41,454 bases of DNA from DAOVFN01 sp964484305 (GCA_964484305.1 CAZAEI010000009.1:1-41454); one strand, 5' to 3'; numbered from the stretch's first letter, positions 6,273-15,873 are shown. A program made the numbers and translations. The notes: generated from the letters alone by a model not told the origin.

Positions 6273-8543
6273 GTGAAGGATATGGCGGAAAAGACAGGGG
6301 TTTGTGACTATTCATACAATGAGGACAAGCAGCAGCTCAGAATCAATTGCCTGGGATGCCTCTTCGGGGCCAGCCTCGAGGACTTTGATGAGTGCATGGC
6401 CCGCACCATTGACAAGATTCTGGAGGTCAAGAAGGTCTCCTCCATAGTCCTGGCCAAGGAGAGGGAGTACGAGTATGACCAGGCCCAGACCAGGATGCTT
6501 GTGGAGATAGCCAGGGTGATAGAGGATGTCATTAGGGAGAGGATGATATCTGCTGAGAACCTCGGCTCAGGGCGCTGCAGGAGGCTGGCTGCAGAGTGGT
6601 CAAGCAAGATGCAGTACATAGTCCTGGAGCTTTTGAGAAAGGACCCTGTGGGAGCGTATGTCGAGACCCTCAGAGAGATAAGGCACATCAGGATAAAGAT
6701 GAAGAGGGTGACAGGCAAGGATGTCTACACATGCGCCTTCAATTTCATGAAGAAGGTGCTTGAGCCCCTGAAGGAGAAGCTGGAGAGGACCCAGCTCATT
6801 CAGGCCGCGAAGCCCCATGTGAGCGGATACCACATGGGTGACAGGGGCGTGTACAGGGAACTGTTTATGCCGAATGTGAGGCCCAATTTCATGCTGACAA
6901 GGTATGTCATAACAGCCCCGGAGGGGGGCAGGTCTGTTGACAGGTACGAGGTCGGGGACACCAAGGTTGAGATATTCAGGCTTCCGGACACGGCTGAATA
7001 CTTGTACTATGTTCTTCCCCCGGAGTTCACGCTTCCCATGGAGAGGTATACTGTCCTGGACGCTGCCAGGAGGTACATGGCCAGCCACAGGCCCAAGACA
7101 GCAGAATTTGTGAAGTCCAAGAAGGTGAGGGAGGTCTTCTATAACATAGGAAGGGACATGATAAGAGAGGTGGCCGGCCAAATGAAGGTCGAGCTCACCC
7201 CAAAGGAGCTTGAGCAGCTGGCCACCATACTCACAAGGTACACAGCAGGCCTGGGGGTTCTTGAGATACTGCTGGCGGATGAGAGGGTCCAGGACATATA
7301 CATAAACTCTCCCATAGAGAGGCAGCCCATTCTGATAGGCCACCAGGACTGGGAGGAGTGCAGGACCAATCTCATACCCACCATGGAGGATGCCGAGGCC
7401 TGGGCCACCAGGCTGAGGATACAGTCCGGGAGGCCCCTGGACGAGGCCAATCCTGTCCTGGACACGAACGTGGCTGTGCCGGGGGGCAAGGCCAGGTTTG
7501 CAGTGATTACCAGGACGCTCTCTCCCCAGGGCCTGGGCTTTGCTATAAGGCGGCACAGGGACAAGCCCTGGACGCTTCCACTGTTCATAAAGAACGGTAT
7601 GCTCACTCCCCTGGCAGCTGGCCTGCTCTCCTTCCTGATAGACGGGACCGTCTCGATGCTGGTCGCGGGGGGCAGGGGGGCCGGAAAGACCTCGGTGCTG
7701 GGCAGCCTCATGCTTGAGATACTACCAAAGACCCGCCTGCTTACCATAGAGGACACCCTCGAGCTTCCCATCTCGCAGCTAAGGGACTTGGGATACAATG
7801 TGGAGAGCCTCAAGTCCAGGTCTGTAATAACCAAGGTGGAGACCGAGATGCCTGCTGATGAGGCCCTGAGGACTGCCCTGAGGCTGGGGGACTCGGCTCT
7901 GATATTGGGGGAGGTGCGGTCCACGGAAGCCAAGGCCCTCTATGAGGCCATGAGGATTGGGGCGCTCTCGAATGTGGTGGCAGGGACCATACACGGGGAG
8001 TCTGCCTACGGGGTATTTGACAGGGTGGTGAATGACCTGGAGGTCCCCAGGACCTCATTCAAGGCCACGGACATCATTCCAATCTGCAAGTCCCTGAGGT
8101 CGGCCGATGGCCTGCACCGGTTCAGGAGGATGACAGAGATAACCGAGGTCAGAAAGGACTGGGATGAGGACCCGGTAAAGGAGGGTGGATTTGTCAACCT
8201 CATGGAGTATTCGGGCAAGAAGGATATGCTCCAGCCCACGGACACCTTCAAGAACGGGGAGTCAGAGGTCCTGAACAGGATAGCGTCCTATGTGAAGGAG
8301 TGGAGCGGCAACTGGGCCGTTGTCTGGGACAACATACAGATCAGGGCAAGGATGAAGGAGGCCCTTATCAAGTATGCTGAAAGTCTCAAGAGGCCCGATA
8401 TCATGGAGGCTGAGTGGGTCATAAGGTCAAACGGCATGTATCACATCATAAGCGAGGCCATGAGGAAGGAGGTTGGGTTCCCTGACTCCAAGGCTGTCTA
8501 CAGCAAATGGGAGGCATGGCTCAAGAAACAGCTGAAGGCCTGA
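6273..8543 (+). CDS. VirB11/GspE-family secretion or pilus assembly ATPase
   Basis: A type II/IV secretion-system ATPase that would power pilus, archaellum-like or secretion assembly at the inner face of the membrane. The 756-aa protein has a long N-terminal region with a possible zinc knuckle (Cys11, CLGC at 26-29). The RecA-like core has Walker A GGRGAGKTS at about 466-474, Asp box LTIEDTLELP, Walker B ALILGEVRS and His box GTIHGES. It continues about 130 residues past the usual core end, and its stop overlaps the convergent glycosyltransferase. No TadC-like membrane partner is adjacent; the neighbours are coiled-coil genes. The class is confident, the precise machine is not. Confidence 0.9.
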   Translation: MKDMAEKTGVCDYSYNEDKQQLRINCLGCLFGASLEDFDECMARTIDKILEVKKVSSIVLAKEREYEYDQAQTRMLVEIARVIEDVIRERMISAENLGSGRCRRLAAEWSSKMQYIVLELLRKDPVGAYVETLREIRHIRIKMKRVTGKDVYTCAFNFMKKVLEPLKEKLERTQLIQAAKPHVSGYHMGDRGVYRELFMPNVRPNFMLTRYVITAPEGGRSVDRYEVGDTKVEIFRLPDTAEYLYYVLPPEFTLPMERYTVLDAARRYMASHRPKTAEFVKSKKVREVFYNIGRDMIREVAGQMKVELTPKELEQLATILTRYTAGLGVLEILLADERVQDIYINSPIERQPILIGHQDWEECRTNLIPTMEDAEAWATRLRIQSGRPLDEANPVLDTNVAVPGGKARFAVITRTLSPQGLGFAIRRHRDKPWTLPLFIKNGMLTPLAAGLLSFLIDGTVSMLVAGGRGAGKTSVLGSLMLEILPKTRLLTIEDTLELPISQLRDLGYNVESLKSRSVITKVETEMPADEALRTALRLGDSALILGEVRSTEAKALYEAMRIGALSNVVAGTIHGESAYGVFDRVVNDLEVPRTSFKATDIIPICKSLRSADGLHRFRRMTEITEVRKDWDEDPVKEGGFVNLMEYSGKKDMLQPTDTFKNGESEVLNRIASYVKEWSGNWAVVWDNIQIRARMKEALIKYAESLKRPDIMEAEWVIRSNGMYHIISEAMRKEVGFPDSKAVYSKWEAWLKKQLKA

Positions 8544-9852
8544 AGGCCTCCTCTGACTCGTTTCCTGCCTTTCTTATCATGTACCATTCCATCCTCCGGC
8601 CCGTAAGGGCCCTCAGGAATCCCGAGGTCACGCCAAATGATGTGTAGAGGCCCACGGTGAAGGCCCCTGCCAGGACATGGAAGAGCATCCTTACCCTCTT
8701 CTCCTTCAGGAGGGCTGCTATGGTGGCTACCAGGAATCCTGAATTTACAACCATTATCCATCCCGTGGTGCTGAGGAACCTTGATATGTTTATTGCTGCA
8801 GGCTCCCCTGTCATGAAGGAGAGAGTGCCAGAGAACATGAACAGGATAAGGAATGGTGAGGCAAGGTAGCCCACTGTCGTAAAGGTCAGAGAAATCCTCT
8901 GGATAATGTTCAGGTTCTTGCCAAAGAGTATCCACTTCTTGTAGTCAAGGAAGGCGCGTGCATTGCCATAGGCCCATTTCTTTTGCTGCCTGAAGAATCC
9001 CTTGAAGGTGAATGGGACCTCACTGGACACAGTAAAGTCCGAGAGGTACACGCTCCTGTAGCCTGCCCTGAGCGCCCTCAGCGAGAATTCCACATCCTCT
9101 GTGAGGCTTCCCTCCTGCCATCCCCCAAGCTTGATTATCATGCTCTTCCTGACTGCCTGGCCGGAGCCGAACAGCAGCGGAACGCCTGCACGGCTGTTGA
9201 TGGCCGCAAGGAGGTTGTGATAGACCATGAGTACCGCGGATGCGAAACTGGTGACCATGTTCTGCTCCATGTTCATGTATTTCCATTTTGTCTGGAGATA
9301 CCCGAGCTTCCTGTCCCTGACAAATGGGGGGACAGCCCTCCTGAGGAAATCCCTCGGGGGGACAAAATCCGAATCAAAGGTGACTATTATCTCGCCCCTG
9401 GAGTATTTGAGCATGTGGTTCAGGTTTCCGGCCTTGAACCCCTCCCTGTTCTTTCTTCTTGTGACCCTGACCATGTCACTGTGCTTTTTCGCAAAGGCAT
9501 TGATGGCACGGGAGACTTGGACATTGTCGCTGTCGTCGCCTATTATTATCTCGTAACTCTTCCTTGGGTAGTCGAACTCCAGGCACTTCCTGGCGCATCT
9601 CAAGGCAACAATCTCGTTCAGGGTCGGTATCTGAACCGTCACCCTGGGCCACTGGGAAATCCTGGGGGCCCTGAAGGGCCTTGAGCCTGTGAACAGGCCC
9701 GAGAAGGCCAGGATGTAGAAAAGGCTTGAGAAGAACAGCATGGGGAAGAACAGCGTGTTGTAGAGGTAGAGAGAGACTTCATGGACAGGTGGGGACCACA
9801 CCAGGTAGAACTGGTACCCCCCTTCCATCAGCCAGTTTATTGCTTCAAGCAT
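8521..9852 (-). CDS. Membrane GT2 glycosyltransferase (cellulose synthase-like)
   Basis: A processive-type family 2 glycosyltransferase with a GT-A domain held between membrane helices, likely using a nucleotide sugar at the cytoplasmic face. Visible motifs are DDSD at 106-109, FDSDF at 159-163, TEDVEF at 251-256 and the QxxRW equivalent QQKKW at 289-293. There is one hydrophobic segment near 30-52 and three or four after 310. The 443-aa length fits the family. The final codons overlap the convergent ATPase gene by 23 bp. It is the last gene of a leftward envelope-polysaccharide cluster with 9931-14171. Sugar and acceptor are unknown. Confidence 0.88.
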   Translation of the reverse strand: MLEAINWLMEGGYQFYLVWSPPVHEVSLYLYNTLFFPMLFFSSLFYILAFSGLFTGSRPFRAPRISQWPRVTVQIPTLNEIVALRCARKCLEFDYPRKSYEIIIGDDSDNVQVSRAINAFAKKHSDMVRVTRRKNREGFKAGNLNHMLKYSRGEIIVTFDSDFVPPRDFLRRAVPPFVRDRKLGYLQTKWKYMNMEQNMVTSFASAVLMVYHNLLAAINSRAGVPLLFGSGQAVRKSMIIKLGGWQEGSLTEDVEFSLRALRAGYRSVYLSDFTVSSEVPFTFKGFFRQQKKWAYGNARAFLDYKKWILFGKNLNIIQRISLTFTTVGYLASPFLILFMFSGTLSFMTGEPAAINISRFLSTTGWIMVVNSGFLVATIAALLKEKRVRMLFHVLAGAFTVGLYTSFGVTSGFLRALTGRRMEWYMIRKAGNESEEAFRPSAVS

Positions 9853-9890
9853 GGTTAATATTTGGTCCCTGAATGATATAAAATGATGAC

Positions 9891-9922
9891 TCCGTACCTC
9901 CCGGATATGCCTTTGGTACGGA
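9891..9922. repeat. 8-bp inverted repeat between two leftward genes
   Basis: TCCGTACC (9891-9898) pairs perfectly with GGTACGGA (9915-9922) around a 16-base loop. It lies between the stop of the thioredoxin-fold gene and the start of the next glycosyltransferase. It could be a processing or termination hairpin, but no U-run follows. Confidence 0.5.
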
Positions 9923-9930
9923 ATGTGCCT

Positions 9931-10608
9931 TTAGGCCCCTCCGCTTTTTATAATCCCCGAGAGTTCCTCGTAGGTTACCAGGCCCTGATAGGCCCTGTCG
10001 CCTATAATCAGGGCAGGTGCCTGGTCTATTCCATAGACCTCCCTGACCATGGATATGGCATCTGATTCGAGATTGAGGTCGAGTGTGTAGACCAGTGCGT
10101 TGCTGGATTCCCTGACCTGGTCCAGGACACTGCCCTGCTCGATGCAGCCCTCGCAGTCCCGGGTATAGAAATACAGTATCGGGATTATGTCCTCCCCGCA
10201 CTTCTCCTTGACAGAGAGGGAGAGCAGCCAGGCCTTGAGCGAGACAGCCATGTACTCCCTCTTGAGGGCTTCGTAGTTCTCGTCCGGGGGGTTGTATTTC
10301 TCATAGACCTCCAGTTTCTGGGGGAGGTTCCTCCAGAAGTAATCAAGGTCACTCTGGACCCTGTTCAGGGAGGCCACTATGAACTTGCACCCGAGCTCGC
10401 TCTGGCCAGAGGCGAGGTAGAGCTGCTCAAGCTCTATGGATTCCAGGTCCTGACCGTAGCCCTGTATCTCCTCGCGGAGACTGGCAAACTCCCGGGAGGT
10501 CTTGCCCTCTGTGTATTGCAGAATGAAGGCCCCTGTAAAGACGCCCACAACATAGAGCATTATTGCGCTCAGGCCTGCAAGGAGGTAGACCCTGTTTTTT
10601 CTCTTCAT
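9931..10608 (-). CDS. Membrane-anchored thioredoxin-fold protein
   Basis: The N-terminal hydrophobic helix (residues about 8-31) anchors a helical domain (40-135). This is followed by a thioredoxin-like domain beginning IIPILYFYT, with the active-site pair DCEGC (Cys152 and Cys155). A cis-Pro-like QAPALIIGD lies at 196-204, matching thioredoxin architecture. It probably exchanges or senses disulfides outside the membrane. It sits between two glycosyltransferase genes on the same strand (27-bp gap to the upstream gene), so it may serve the same envelope pathway. Cys74 and Cys137 could form an additional pair. The 225-aa protein is intact; its partner is unknown. Confidence 0.78.
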   Translation of the reverse strand: MKRKNRVYLLAGLSAIMLYVVGVFTGAFILQYTEGKTSREFASLREEIQGYGQDLESIELEQLYLASGQSELGCKFIVASLNRVQSDLDYFWRNLPQKLEVYEKYNPPDENYEALKREYMAVSLKAWLLSLSVKEKCGEDIIPILYFYTRDCEGCIEQGSVLDQVRESSNALVYTLDLNLESDAISMVREVYGIDQAPALIIGDRAYQGLVTYEELSGIIKSGGA

Positions 10609-10635
10609 GAGAGAATCTTGTATGATTGGGTTAAA

Positions 10636-11907
10636 TTACTTTTCCCACCAGTTCTTGCCACGCTTCTTGGACCACTCGATGTTGCTCATGGAGTGGACAA
10701 ACATCAGGACGAGCCAGTAGGGGAACATGAAGATGAAGGCTATCAGGTCCTTGATGGTGAAGGGCTCCCTGAACTTCCTGAGTGCGGCCAGGAATATCCC
10801 ATAGGTTAATGTGAGTAGGAGCATGTTCAGGGCGCTGAGGAGGGTGAGCGACCACTCTCCAATCAGGACGTTCCAGGCCACGTTTATTATGCCAAATACA
10901 GAGAACCAGTAGAAGAAGTACTGCGCAACGTCCCAGGAGAAGACCACGCCATTGGCCAGGAAGAAGTCATGGTAGCCCAGGACAATCTGGAGTATAAGGG
11001 CTATGCCTATCAGGACGGAGTGGATGTACCAGTAGGACAGGAGCGGCAGGCTGTACATGCCGGGGCCCCTGTATTTCCTGTTAAGGAACATATCGAAGTG
11101 GGTCTTGATTATCTGGGCCCCGCCCCTGGTCCACCTGAAGCGCTGCCTGGCGAGCTCCATGAGCTTTTCAGGAACAAAGGTGTAGCAGTAGGCAGTGTCC
11201 ACGAAGCGGGTCTTGTAGCCCCTCTTTATGAGCTTGAGCGCGACATCGAAGTCCTCGAGGAAGGTGTAGGGGCTGAAGCCCCCGGCCTCGAGCAGGTATT
11301 TCCTTCTGAATGCAGAGAGCGGGCCCGAGGCCGCAATCACAGCGCCTATCCTCTCGCACACGGACTTGAAGAAGGCGAAGTTGAGGTATTCAAGTCTCTG
11401 GAACCAGGAGAGTGGCCTCCTGGTGTTTTCCACCTTGATTACCCCGGTGGTGGCCGCGACATGCCTGTCTGAGAAGGGGGCCACGAGCCTCTCGATAGAG
11501 CCCCTCTCCAGGCGGGTGTCGCCGTCTATGGTTATGACAATCTCTGTGGCGGCAAGTTTGAGGGCCCTGTTCAGGGCATGGGACTTGCCTATGTGGTTGG
11601 TCCTAAGGACCCTTACCTGCTTGTTCTTGGAATAGTCCTTCAGGACTTGGGGGGTCTGGTCAGTGGAGCCGTCATCTATCACGGTGGCCCTGAGCCTTCC
11701 GGGGTAGCCGCTGTTCAGGACAGCATCCACAGTGGCCCTGATGTGGGGGCCCTCGTTGTGTGCTGGTATGAGGACCGTGACCGAGGGTGTGTAGCCCACA
11801 GGGAATTTTACAGGCCTTCTGATGATGAGTATGGCAAGCTGGGAGAACAGGACGGCCAAGAGTATGGCCGTGGGTATGGTAGCAAGGAGTTCGACTGCCT
11901 GGAGCAT
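10636..11907 (-). CDS. Membrane GT2 glycosyltransferase (hyaluronan/PgaC-like)
   Basis: A second processive-type GT2 enzyme. The order is TM helix at about 8-30, then a GT-A domain with IDDGST at 77-82, DGDT at 128-131, FLEDFD at 216-221 and the processivity motif QRFRW at 255-259, followed by four or five C-terminal helices. This layout is typical of poly-N-acetylglucosamine or hyaluronan synthase-like proteins of about 420 aa. It lies in the leftward cluster between the thioredoxin-fold protein and a DPM1-like transferase. It most likely extends or transfers envelope glycans; substrate cannot be inferred. Confidence 0.88.
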   Translation of the reverse strand: MLQAVELLATIPTAILLAVLFSQLAILIIRRPVKFPVGYTPSVTVLIPAHNEGPHIRATVDAVLNSGYPGRLRATVIDDGSTDQTPQVLKDYSKNKQVRVLRTNHIGKSHALNRALKLAATEIVITIDGDTRLERGSIERLVAPFSDRHVAATTGVIKVENTRRPLSWFQRLEYLNFAFFKSVCERIGAVIAASGPLSAFRRKYLLEAGGFSPYTFLEDFDVALKLIKRGYKTRFVDTAYCYTFVPEKLMELARQRFRWTRGGAQIIKTHFDMFLNRKYRGPGMYSLPLLSYWYIHSVLIGIALILQIVLGYHDFFLANGVVFSWDVAQYFFYWFSVFGIINVAWNVLIGEWSLTLLSALNMLLLTLTYGIFLAALRKFREPFTIKDLIAFIFMFPYWLVLMFVHSMSNIEWSKKRGKNWWEK

Positions 11908-11931
11908 AATATAGTTTGGTATGAGTGGTTT

Positions 11932-12654
11932 TTATTCTTGCCTCTGGTGAGGGGTTTTTGTTTGAGTTGAGAGGAGGAATCTTATTATGTCAATGAGCAT
12001 TTGACATATCACCCAGTTTATCCTTACCTTGCTTTCTTTGCTTTCCCTCCAAAGGACAGGAAGCTCCTTTATGTTGTATCCACGGCTTTGAGCGATAACC
12101 AGAATCTCTGTGTCAAAGAACCAGCGGTGGTTTTTTACATCCTTAATCAGCCCTGCCAGCACATTCCTTCTGAACCCCTTGAAACCGCACTGATGGTCCC
12201 TTATCCTTGACCTGAAAAGGCATCTTATTAAGGCATTGTATGCAGTCGAGAAGGCATGTCTTTTTAGTTTTCTTTTTGCATAATCCCTCCTTATCAGTCT
12301 GGAGCCGACAACAATATCGTATCTGTCCAGGTTGTCAACCATCTCCTTAAGGTGCCGGGTGCTGGTAGACAGATCGATATCCATAAACCCGATCTTGTCG
12401 CCCCTTGCGAGAGGAAATGCCCTCTTTATGGCCAGGCCCTTTCCCAGTCTTGTGTCTGAATGGGAGACCCTAACATACCTAAATCTTCTTGAAAGGGATT
12501 TCGCAATGGAATATGTCCCGTCAGTGGAGCCGTCCTCTGCAATGATTATCTCATATCCCCCTCCAATATCTGACATTGCCTTTACTATCTTCTCGAAGTT
12601 CCTGGATAGGTTATACCTTTCATTGTAGACAGGCAGAATCAGGCTGAACATCAC
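11932..12654 (-). CDS. Dolichyl-phosphate sugar transferase-like GT2
   Basis: A small soluble GT2 enzyme of the DPM1/ALG5 type, which loads a sugar from a nucleotide donor onto polyprenyl phosphate. Motifs are LPVYNE at 7-12, AEDGSTDGT at 39-47, the DxD-like DIDLS at 92-96 and the DHQCGFKGF stretch at 153-161, characteristic of this subfamily. GTG 12654 or ATG 12651 may start the protein. Its product would be the natural donor for the GT39-like membrane enzyme encoded immediately upstream (24-bp gap). Together they suggest a lipid-linked sugar pathway for protein or lipid glycosylation. Confidence 0.85.
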   Translation of the reverse strand: MMFSLILPVYNERYNLSRNFEKIVKAMSDIGGGYEIIIAEDGSTDGTYSIAKSLSRRFRYVRVSHSDTRLGKGLAIKRAFPLARGDKIGFMDIDLSTSTRHLKEMVDNLDRYDIVVGSRLIRRDYAKRKLKRHAFSTAYNALIRCLFRSRIRDHQCGFKGFRRNVLAGLIKDVKNHRWFFDTEILVIAQSRGYNIKELPVLWRESKESKVRINWVICQMLIDIIRFLLSTQTKTPHQRQE

Positions 12655-12677
12655 ATAACCCCCGGATTCCTATAACA

Positions 12678-14171
12678 CTATATCTTCCCGAAGAGATATA
12701 ATTCTATTCCAACATAGTTCTTCTGGTATGACAGGCTATAGGATAAATCATCACTTAATGTCTTGGTTATTAGTCCCTCGGAGTCGCCGTCATGAGAGAG
12801 TACAATCCAGACCCTTTCATAGCCACGCACAGCCAGCTCCAAGGTTTTTATATTATCTTTGTCAACCCCCATGTCCCATTTGGGAAACACATCTCTTTGA
12901 ATCATATCCGTCCTACTGAAATAGTAATCAAAGGGTATGTGGCAATACCACGTATTTATTAACACTAGGTCATTCTGCTCCCCATGTGTTTCTATGTATC
13001 CAACTACCTCTCTCCACTGTTCATTATCAGTTGTAGTATAGAATCCCCATGTAATTATCAGAGAAAGGGCAATCACAAGGCTAATTATGGACAATCTAAT
13101 ACCCTTTGTGCTTATGTTGACTATTCCCCTGGCTACAAGGATATAGAAGGCAAGGGATGCGGGCATTGTAAATCTTGTCCAATAAACAGGAACAAAGAAT
13201 TGTGAAATTATGAAAGGGATAATGATTGGGGTGAGCAGCCACACCAGCAACAGGACACTATCTGAATCAAGACGGCGTGGCCTAAGACCTAGAGTCTTGA
13301 ATACCATAAGCGAGTTTGCAGAAAGAATTAGATACATAAGAACTAAAAAGGTGGATGATGCCAGAACCCATAACAGCGCAAATTCACTGAAGTAAGCAGA
13401 ATACACAAACAGTGTAGTTATTAATGAAAGAATTGTGGGTGCTGGTAACCAGCCCAAGAATGCACCGCTCTGGATTACCTGTGCCTGCCTTGCCAAGAAA
13501 CCAAACCATGGCAGGAAGAGGACGAAGAGAATTGCCTGCAGCAGAAGCCATCTCACAAAACCGGGGCCAGGTTTTTTTCTTGAGAGCATAAATTCTGAAA
13601 TCAGGTATATATTCTGGGCCGCGATTACGAACAAGCCAAAAAAATGTGTGTATAACAGGAGTGCGCTGGACAGTATGTAAAGCACAGACGTCGAGGTCTT
13701 CCTTTCCTGGAATAGCCTTATGAAAAAATACATCGAGACAAGGGTTAGTAGGACCATTAGGCTGTAGCCTCTGAGTTCCTGGGAATAATGAATATGGAAA
13801 ACAGAAAGCGAGAGTATCAAAGAACTCATGATTCCCACATTCCTGTCAAAAATTAGGCTGCCTACCCTGTACATCATGAATATGGCAAGGAAGCCGAATA
13901 TGACAGAAAGAAACCTTATGGTGAATTCAGCATCCCCGAACAGGCCAATCCAGTAGTGCAGGATGAGAAAGTACAAGGGAGGGTGGACATCCTTGGATAC
14001 GGCCTCAATCATCTCGGAAGGCTCCTGCTTGGCCCATAGGATTGAATAACCCTCATCCAGCCACACACTCTCGCAGGTCAGGCAATAGGTTCTGAGGAAG
14101 AGGCCCAAAATTAATATTGTTAGCAGAATCAGTACATACCTTTCTAGGCGGATATCTCCCATCAATTGCAT
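12678..14171 (-). CDS. Polytopic GT39/ArnT-like glycosyltransferase
   Basis: A 497-aa membrane glycosyltransferase of the PMT/ArnT superfamily, which uses polyprenyl-phosphate sugars on the outer face of the membrane. Diagnostic features are WLDEGYS at 37-43, with the catalytic-type Asp-Glu in the first external loop, and DVHPPLYFL at 61-69. About ten to twelve hydrophobic helices follow, then a C-terminal soluble domain from about residue 380. It begins the leftward glycosylation cluster and is directly followed by the DPM1-like gene that would make its donor. It is more AT-rich than the neighbouring glycosyltransferases, which may mark separate acquisition. Confidence 0.85.
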   Translation of the reverse strand: MQLMGDIRLERYVLILLTILILGLFLRTYCLTCESVWLDEGYSILWAKQEPSEMIEAVSKDVHPPLYFLILHYWIGLFGDAEFTIRFLSVIFGFLAIFMMYRVGSLIFDRNVGIMSSLILSLSVFHIHYSQELRGYSLMVLLTLVSMYFFIRLFQERKTSTSVLYILSSALLLYTHFFGLFVIAAQNIYLISEFMLSRKKPGPGFVRWLLLQAILFVLFLPWFGFLARQAQVIQSGAFLGWLPAPTILSLITTLFVYSAYFSEFALLWVLASSTFLVLMYLILSANSLMVFKTLGLRPRRLDSDSVLLLVWLLTPIIIPFIISQFFVPVYWTRFTMPASLAFYILVARGIVNISTKGIRLSIISLVIALSLIITWGFYTTTDNEQWREVVGYIETHGEQNDLVLINTWYCHIPFDYYFSRTDMIQRDVFPKWDMGVDKDNIKTLELAVRGYERVWIVLSHDGDSEGLITKTLSDDLSYSLSYQKNYVGIELYLFGKI

Positions 14172-14273
14172 GTAAAATATAATTTAGATATTGAGTTGAT
14201 ATACTTGGTTATCCAAGCAACTTAAATCAGCAGGCCTACAAAGAATATATATTAAGAATAGGTAACAGTAGAG

Positions 14274-15773
14274 GTGATTGAACTGGAGAAGAAGTTCTAT
14301 ATAACCACGGCCATTGACTACGTGAACGCCAGGCCGCACCTTGGGCATGCCTACGAGAAGATACTGGCCGATGTGGTGGCCAGGTGGCACAGGCTTCTGG
14401 GAGAGGATGTGTTCTTCCTTACAGGGACAGATGAGAATGCCCAGAAGAATGAGAAGGCGGCCAGGGAGGCCGGAGTGCCTGTCAGGGAATTTGTTGAGAA
14501 AAATACAAAGCTCTTTAAAGAGCTGTGCAGGGTTCTCAAAATATCCAATGATGATTTCATAAGGACAACCGAGGCCAGGCATGTCAGGGTTGCACAAGAT
14601 TTATTCAAGAGGGTACTTGAAAAGGGGGATATCTATCCTGGAGATTATGAAGGGCTCTACTGTGAGGGGTGCGAGGCGTATATTACAGAGAAGGAATTGG
14701 TGAACGGGAAGTGTCCGGAACATGATAAGGAACCAATGCAACTGACACAACCCAGCTGGTTCTTTAAGATGAGCAAGTACACCAACCAGGTTGAGAGGCT
14801 GCTTTCAAAACCCGGATTTGTGGTTCCCGAGAGCAGGCGGAGGGAGATGCTGAACAGGGTGAAGGAAGAGGGCCTGAAAGACCTTTGTGTAAGCAGAATG
14901 AAGAAGAATCAATCAAGGGATAGCATTGAATGGGGAATTGACACGCCTACAGACCCTGAAAAGGGATACCACAAGATATATGTTTGGTTTGATGCCCTTG
15001 TCAACTATGTATCAGCACTTGATTATCCGGACAGTGCAAGGTTCAGGGGTTACTGGCCAGCTGACATGCACATGATTGGCAAGGGAATCAACTGGTTCCA
15101 CAGCATTATCTGGCCCAGCATACTGATGTCTGCGGGTATAGAGGAGCTGCCCAGGAGGGTTGTTGTTCATGGCTACATAACAGTGAACGGCCAGAAGATA
15201 AGCAAGAGCCTGGGCAATGTCATAGACCCCATGGAGCTGGCGAAGAAGTATCCCGTTGATGGCATAAGGTACCAGCTTATCAGGGACATTCCCTTTGGCG
15301 AGGACGGGGACTTCTCAGAGGAGGCCCTCAAGGCAAGGATAAACGGGGAGCTGCTGGCTGACCTCGGGAACCTTGTGTCCAGGGTGCTCAAGCTCGCAGG
15401 CGGTTACAGGGGCAGGCTGAGTGGCAAGGACCACCTGAGCAGGTACCTCAAGCTCAGGGAAATCCAGGGTCACATGGAGAGTCTCGAGCTGCACCATGCC
15501 CTGGAGGGGATATGGTCGTTCATCAGGGCCTGCAATAAATACATCAATGAGAAGGAGCCCTGGAATCTCAAGGGGGATGAGCTCGGAGTGGTTTTGTACA
15601 ACCTGCTCGAGGCCCTGAGGGTGATATCCATACTGGCGGAGCCGTTCCTTCCAGAGACTGCAGAGAGGATGAGGAAGCAGCTCAGGGTCAGGGACGGTGG
15701 AATAGGGGATGTAGGGTTCAGGCCCGAGGCCGCGAGGCCTGGGAAGGGGGAGCACCTGTTCAAGAGGGTTTAG
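14274..15773 (+). CDS. metG: Methionyl-tRNA synthetase (short form)
   Basis: Charges tRNA-Met. Class I signatures are PHLGHA at 21-26 (HIGH) and KISKS at 308-312. A connective-peptide knuckle CEGC near 140 is followed by CPEH, and the anticodon-binding domain includes NKYINEKEPW. It starts at GTG 14274, preceded by GAGG and a TATA-like AATATATATTA near 14245. At 499 aa it lacks the C-terminal dimerisation domain. Its layout resembles the compact bacterial MetRS more than the longer archaeal type, suggesting transfer, though only a phylogeny can show this. The first half is somewhat more AT-rich than the second. Confidence 0.93.
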   Translation: MIELEKKFYITTAIDYVNARPHLGHAYEKILADVVARWHRLLGEDVFFLTGTDENAQKNEKAAREAGVPVREFVEKNTKLFKELCRVLKISNDDFIRTTEARHVRVAQDLFKRVLEKGDIYPGDYEGLYCEGCEAYITEKELVNGKCPEHDKEPMQLTQPSWFFKMSKYTNQVERLLSKPGFVVPESRRREMLNRVKEEGLKDLCVSRMKKNQSRDSIEWGIDTPTDPEKGYHKIYVWFDALVNYVSALDYPDSARFRGYWPADMHMIGKGINWFHSIIWPSILMSAGIEELPRRVVVHGYITVNGQKISKSLGNVIDPMELAKKYPVDGIRYQLIRDIPFGEDGDFSEEALKARINGELLADLGNLVSRVLKLAGGYRGRLSGKDHLSRYLKLREIQGHMESLELHHALEGIWSFIRACNKYINEKEPWNLKGDELGVVLYNLLEALRVISILAEPFLPETAERMRKQLRVRDGGIGDVGFRPEAARPGKGEHLFKRV

Positions 15774-15849
15774 TAGGCTGGAGGTCTTTCTGGGAAGCAG
15801 ATTATCAAAAAGAGATAATCCGAAATATCCACTGGATTATAGAAATATA

Positions 15850-15857
15850 TTTAAATA
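15850..15857 (+). promoter_or_regulatory. TATA box of the nrdR-nrdD operon
   Basis: TTTAAATA sits within an AT-rich AAATATATTTAAATAGG. A start about 26 bases downstream would fall near 15879, inside the first NrdR box, leaving a leader of about 205 bases before nrdR. Confidence 0.6.
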
Positions 15858-15873
15858 GGCTGGAACCAATAAT

